DNA of 64,000 bases, from NCBI GenBank assembly GCA_034336665.1, contig JAPFBE010000002.1, forward strand, positions 20,004,906-20,068,905. Reading direction: 5' to 3'. The stretch is from Luscinia megarhynchos (lineage: Eukaryota; Chordata; Aves; Passeriformes; Turdidae). Positions 58,501 through 64,000 of the stretch are shown here, in pieces. Positions within the stretch are counted from its first letter, which is position 1. Every line of letters begins with the position of its first letter. A model generated the notes under the pieces. That model did no database searches and was not told the DNA's origin. It saw only the letters and a list, made by a program, of their open reading frames with translations. The position numbers were made by a program, and so were the translations under genes.

Positions 58501-60398
58501 CTGGTATTCCACCAGAGAACTCAAAAATAAGAAGGAAATTAATAGATCCACAAAAGAATTGAGACTTCTGAATCCAGGACTATTTAGGCACTTTTTATCT
58601 GAGAGGGAAAGGAAAAGTTGTGAAAACACGGCAGGTATCCTAATTCCCAGGATGTCCATAAAGCCCATCCTTCATTCATTGGGTCATTTTCAGCTCAGGA
58701 TGTTTTCAAATGAGTATTTTCAAAGGACAAGTCTTCTTTCCTATCTTCTTGCCATGAAGTTGCAAAGATGAACCCTCACATTAACTCAGCACAGCCCCTC
58801 AAAATTTCTTTGCTCCAAACCACTCTGTTATATTAAGGATTTTCCCCATATTTGTATTCAACCATACATCCTTGCAAGTACTAATACAGTATAAAACCCA
58901 GAAGCTGCCCAAACACAATTCCCAAGTGCCATGTAAGTGCATACCTCTCTGTGGCATAGCTGTTAACAAGTTTAATAGAAATAAGAAAATAATACAAGAT
59001 TTGCTCTGGAACAAAAAATGAATGATAACATCCCTTAGTGAACATTTCTGAGACATTATTTTAGCATTTAATTTACAGCTTTTAGTGTTTATCTCTTCAG
59101 GTGGGATTTTACAAATTAACCATGGGTAGAACACACCCCACTTTGTAATTCCCTTATCTTACTTAAATAGGAGACAGATAGCAACTTCTATACATGCTCA
59201 CACCTTGCTAATAGAAAACAGTGATATATTGAAAATTTCCTTATCACCTCCAGTTCCCACACAGGTGTTCTTGGTGATAAAATACTGAATGATATAAACA
59301 GTGATTTCAGGTAAAAAGTAACAATTAGTCAAAAGGAAAAGAAAAATAAGAAAACAAACCACAAATTAAACCACCTTTCCTGAGTAGGATTTAGAAGTGA
59401 AAATACTCAAATATAGGAGTATAAGTGTGATTTTTTTCAGTGAAGCACATAATCCCTTGGACTTCTCTTTAGTAATGCTTGCTGTCACCTCTCACAGCCC
59501 ATAGGCAACTTCCCTTTTGAGATGATCTTGATGGGCAATTCACAGATCCAGTAAGGAAGTGTATAATATTGCCTTTGATGTCAGCCAATGCAAGTCTGTC
59601 TCCAGTGGGTGCTATCACAGATAGGGTGTACAGCTATTGCTGAACAACAGTGGTAAGAGAGTTATCCTGCAAGAGGAACTACTGAGAAAGCTCTCTCCAT
59701 TTTAGTTCTCCTGGAATTGCTCTTTCAGATGTAATAGAGAGCATTTAAATGTATTTAGACCAGCTAAACTATGTTGCTGTTACTGTGCAATGAGTGTATC
59801 CAATACCTCAGGTCCACAGAAAATTGCAAAAGTTTGTGTTCTACGTTGCCTTTGATTATTTCCATTTTTTTATTCCAGAGAAAATCTTTCTTTTATAGCC
59901 CTTACTAACTCCTTCAAAACATACCACTAGAGAAATCCCCAAAAGAAAAGAAGATTCCCACCTGCTGTTGTAGAAGGCATAGCCAAATCTTAGCTCCTGT
60001 GACTGTCATTGCTTTCTAGGCAGTGTCACTAGGGATGAAACTGGAAACCTGAGCATGTGATGATGTTTTCAAAAATCCACCCTCTCACATTTTTCCACCA
60101 CCTGCATTAATTATCCAATAATGGTATAAACTAAGATTAGTAATTCATAAACCCTTTCATAAAATGTAGAGGAATAGAGTATCACTTTAACAGAAGCAGG
60201 AATTCAAATATACATTCAATTTCACAATAAATATTCCAAGGTTGTTTCTCAGGCTTTTTCCAGAGAAACATTAACTTGCTCTCTGTCAGTACAGAACTCT
60301 GGGTTTGCATTCATTGCATTTATTTGCATTTATTCACGTGGTACCCACAGGATTCAGCGACTGCACTCAGCCAGGCAGACATCACCATGACTGGACAA
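55533..60398. other. Non-coding stretch, no gene seen
   Basis: About 4.9 kb. A TTTA-type microsatellite lies at 57571-57598. GC-richer patches at 57090-57480 and 57760-58080 carry overlapping frames of 63-103 codons on both strands without motifs. An octamer word ATTTGCAT (56232-56239) sits in a stretch of smooth AT-rich sequence. No gene, RNA or transposon could be supported. Confidence 0.5.
57571..57598. repeat. (TTTA)n microsatellite
   Basis: TTTATTTATTTATTTAG-type array, about four units, decaying into TTATTTTAAT. Confidence 0.85.
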
Positions 60399-60452
60399 GA
60401 GTACCAGCTTTCTCAGTCTAAAGGAGAGTACCAGACTTCTCAGTCTAAAGGA
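60399..60452 (+). repeat. 27-bp tandem duplication, two units
   Basis: The unit at 60399-60425 starts GAGTACCAGCTTTCTCAGTC and is repeated at 60426-60452 with two adjacent substitutions (CT to AC at the end of the CCAG-CT word). The 27-base period keeps frame, so a 69-codon open frame (60276-60485) shows EYQLSQSKG followed by EYQTSQSKG. That frame has no other recognisable feature and is probably not a gene. Confidence 0.9.
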
Positions 60453-63400
60453 CAGCACTGCCCTTCTCTTATCAACTCTCTTTAAAGTTTCTGCCAACTT
60501 ACAGGGAATAAAAGGAATAAAAGTATTTTCAAAAAGTGGTAATTTTGTATTAGGGGAAAAAATAATGTTTTTCTCTCAGTAGTGGCTTTTAGATTATTTC
60601 TGTAGAACCAAAAGAATCCTGTTGAATAGGGAAATCCTTCTTAAATTTCATATCAGACTTATCAAGTTTCTTTGTTATTTCTTCCACAAGTGCTTTCTGT
60701 AGTAGTTTCATGCCCCAGTTATATTCTCCACATATTGGTGTCTTCTGAACTTCTGAAACTTGTAGTTAGATACCTGGTTTTTTTGTGTTTTTGTGGTTTG
60801 TTGTTTGTTGTTGTTTGTTTGTTTTTCATTCCTTGTACCAAAGGCCACCCAACAGCTTTAAAAAAATAATCTTCAGTGTTTTCCATAGGTCAGGAGTTGT
60901 CTGGGTAGGTTTCTTCTGGCATCTACAAGAAGCACCAAGTTAATGACAGAGGCTTCTAGATCCAGAATGTGTGAATTGCTAATTGGAGGGTCCAGTTTCT
61001 CCATAAGAGATGCAAGGTGCCACTACACAGGCACAGCAAGGCACTGCACAGCTGAACAGCATCCTTAGCATATCTACTTAGCAAATACTGCTTTCTCAAA
61101 CCCCTCAAGACAGATGGGAGTAGGAGTTTAGACCACAAGTGCCACTGGCAGAACATCTATTCCAAGGGCAATTATACAGAGTATCAAATATATTTGATTA
61201 TTCCTAAGCATTCTTGATAATCATCAGGTATGCTTAACCCTTCTCAAGAAATCTTTTCATAGGAAGAGGACTCCATAGGTATAATTTATCATGCATTAAC
61301 CAAAACAGAATAAAGCTCTTGGAGCATCTTTGCATTCTTGAGATCTGTAGCATTGTTTTTATTTGGAGTGGCCACAAGCAATCACATAAGTGTTTTTCTA
61401 TTCTCGTTGTTTTGGAATATGAGTATTGGCTGTGGATTATGCCTCACACTCCAGCACCACCAGCATTGCCTCATGTCACTGACTCTTCCTTGCTTTGCTC
61501 AGTCAGGGTCCAGTTGGATGCCACCATCTGTCAGAGTCCTCAAGGAGGCACGGGGTCTGAGAGTGGATTCTCATGAGAAAGACAGTAATGTGAACAGGAA
61601 ATGTCCCATCAGGAATCCTTTCTTGGGACAGACTCCTGTGGAAAAGAACAAACCCTTATTGTCACTATTGCAGCTTTAGCTTTATGTTCTTGTGCTCATC
61701 CTTTGATTCATTCTCTCACCCCCCACTCTATTCCCATCCGATGGGTGGGAAACAGGATATTTTGTGAAATTGCTTCCTTCCTGTGTGGGTCTACATGACA
61801 TCTTTAATTAGCAACTCTCTGCAATGGAAGTGAACAATTAGAATGCACAACTATCCTGCTGATGAGATCATAATACAGTTGCTTTTTGAACAGGTATTTA
61901 AGGCATCACTTTCTGTCATTTACAAATATTGATCTTATTATTTAAAAATATCACACACCAAAAAAATCTTAAAACACTTCCCTACAGAATGAGTGACCAG
62001 GAAGAGCTTTACAAACATTGTCTTTGTGTCCCCTGAAGAGTTTTTTTTGGGGTTTTTTTTTTGTGATGCAGAAGAGTGATGGGAAGGAGACCTCTGCCTT
62101 CTTCCATGGACAGAAATCCAGCCAGCTGGTGCCTACCATTTTACCTGGAATGAATAGGAATACTTGTTTATTTAATAACCTTAATGCAGGAGCTGATCAG
62201 AGTGATGTGGCCTTCTACAGAACACCCCAGTGGTTGAAAGATTTTTGTCAGTGTGGGATTTGGCACTGTGGAGGCACAGAGAACAGCCTTGGAAGAAGAA
62301 CAAAGTATAGACAAACCTGGGGACCTGGAAGAGATCCTTCTTGCCCTGTCCTGTAGACTGGTAGGTGTAGAAGGTATTAAGCCTCACCTGGCAGGACTGC
62401 CCTTAAATGCCAGCAGTCCAAGTGATAGTCCTCAACTTCTGGATGTCCTATTATAGGGTTGGCCTATCCCTCTCTCCCAGATCCACCATGATGAAATTTT
62501 CTTTTCCCACTGCTGCAACTGTACAGCCCCAGGGGACATTAAGATGATCCTGCTTTCTGATTTCCCTTCCTTTTTTTTTTTTTTTCTTTGCTTCTTTTTA
62601 TTAATTTGAATCTCTGATGTTCTACCTGGCACCTGGGAAAACTCATTTACACCACTACAGAGCAGCATACACTAATTTTGTGAAAACAAACAGTAACCAC
62701 ACAAGAAGCTAGATCAGAGAAAAACCAGGATCCCTGAGCCAGTATGACATTCCAAAATTTGGGGCTGTGCACTAAGAAAACTGCAGAACAAAGTACAGGG
62801 TTGTGCTTCTGCTAAAATATCTGTCATTTCCCAAAGGTGTCTGGAGGTTGGTGTGCAAACCTGTGTAGGATCTCACCAACCTGTACGTCACATCCGAGAA
62901 GACAAAGGCAGAAATAAGAAGTTTTTTCAGGCTGAGCTTGTGAGCCAAATCTCCCAACTGCTCCCTCACACTGTCACAGCAGCAGGTTTGTCTACAGCTG
63001 CTTCACAATACATAGCAACTGCAGGCACTGCCTCCTCATTTTCATTCAGATCTAATCATGAAACAAGAATGTGCTTGGTCATATTCGTGCTGGGACTGCA
63101 TGTCCTCAGCGAAGTTTGCACACCCCGATAAATTGGCTTGCAGTTGAAAATAGAAACTGCTACTGTAATAACAGAACATGTAACTCTGAGCAAAGATTGC
63201 CAGGGTGTGAATATTGCTGATGGCATTAAGGGTCTTTATCACATCTTGTAAAGTGTTATCAATCAAACTACAGGTGTTAAGCAGGTAAAAGCTGTAGTTT
63301 GAGGCAACAGATAAGAACCTTTCCCTTGGATCTTAAGCACTGTTTCCTACTAGATTTTTCCTGAGAGAAAGTGTCAGGATATCAAAGGGAAAAGAAAGAT

Positions 63401-64000
63401 ATATTTTTAAGCCTTGGGGCAAAAGAGGGAGGGGATTTTGAAGATAGTTTTAGGAGAAGCATTATCAGCCTCTCAGAATGACTTCAAATAGCAATCTCTT
63501 CCCCAATCACAACCAGATGTTTATTATACTTACCAAAGAATTTGCCTTTTTTTTTTTTCCCAAATAACAATTTGCTAATAATATTTAAGCTATGTCTTGT
63601 GAACTTGTGAAGTATGTGTGGAAAGAGAGGCAAGCATATTTGAGCTTCATAGTTTACCATATACCATAGGCACTCAAAATAAATGGGTGGCTGCATTACA
63701 CTGGGGCTTGTTTGATGTACTGGGATCTAATGCACATCACTTGGTTTGCTCCCAGCAAGTGTTGTGCATATTTAATACATAGAAGGTAAAGAAATCAATT
63801 TCAAAGCTATAACTGAAAGCGACTATAAAATTCCACTGTTACTGCAATGTTATGAAGTATATATGTTATTGGTTCCTCTGGCCTCTTTTACATGGGAGGT
63901 GACTTGGTGGCACCCTTTAATCTGAATTCAGACCCCGCCCCAGGAATCTGCTGGCCTTGCTCTGAATCTCTATTTGGGTACAGAAATAGCTGCATTTATA
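60453..64000. other. Non-coding stretch, no gene seen
   Basis: About 3.5 kb. A T/G-rich low-complexity tract lies at 60777-60827, a T-run with GGGG interruption at 62041-62062, another T-run at 62569-62586 and one at 63547-63559. Frames of 112-113 codons (61338-61679 and 62018-62356, plus) have no motif. The sequence ends without any gene boundary. Confidence 0.5.
60777..60827. repeat. T/G-rich (TTG/TTTG)n low-complexity tract
   Basis: T-runs broken by single or paired G in TTG, TTTG and TTTTG units over 50 bases. It is the complementary type of the A/C-rich tract at 8.0-8.15 kb. Confidence 0.88.

Overview
The window looks like nuclear DNA from a bird. The clearest evidence is three 3'-terminal fragments of CR1 LINE retrotransposons (about 7.33-7.74, 14.70-14.80 and 53.55-53.68 kb). 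They carry the octamer-type ATTCTRTG ends and the 'FKARLDGAL' reverse-transcriptase C-terminus typical of avian CR1. The CR1 subtype at 53.6 kb resembles copies common in songbirds and other Neoaves; this is recalled, not searched. The DNA is AT-rich, single-copy in appearance and rich in short A/T homopolymers. There is no operon structure, and no rRNA, tRNA or CRISPR array was recognised.

I find no protein-coding gene or exon I can support. Most open frames are short (60-130 codons), overlap on both strands and show no recognisable domain. The longest (202, 180 and 176 codons) lie in locally GC-rich patches where stop codons are rarer. The two frames with recognisable protein similarity, at 7.3-7.6 kb (minus) and 6.4-6.7 kb (plus), are CR1 remnants. 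The window is most simply a gene desert or part of a very long intron. Exons joined by splicing and non-coding RNA exons cannot be excluded by eye.

Layout: 0-8 kb is a graveyard of old transposons. It holds an ancient CR1 3' end (1.8 kb), a long decayed CR1-like ORF2 remnant (2.4-3.75 kb), a palindromic MITE-like repeat (5.9-6.1 kb), an AAT microsatellite followed directly by an ancient plus-strand CR1 tail (6.25-6.68 kb) and a younger minus-strand CR1 (7.3-7.7 kb). From 8 to 35 kb the DNA is mostly unremarkable, with a GC-richer patch at 15.9-16.7 kb containing an AP-1/ETS composite motif, an old palindromic repeat at 17.4 kb, and a small duplicated AP-1 array at 21.55-21.62 kb. At 35.8-36.2 kb there is a sharp CpG-rich island with a G-quadruplex-forming 8-bp tandem repeat, the best candidate promoter in the window. 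From 36.4 to 64 kb there is again mostly anonymous sequence, with two more old palindromic repeats (39.7 and 55.4 kb), several GC-rich patches (45.5, 49.4, 54.3-55.1, 57.1, 57.8 kb), short tandem duplications and one perfect hairpin with inverted CACCT boxes.

No multi-gene system is visible. The most interesting signals are the isolated CpG island, the duplicated AP-1/palindrome array, and the retention of very old amniote repeats, some of which could be exapted regulatory elements.
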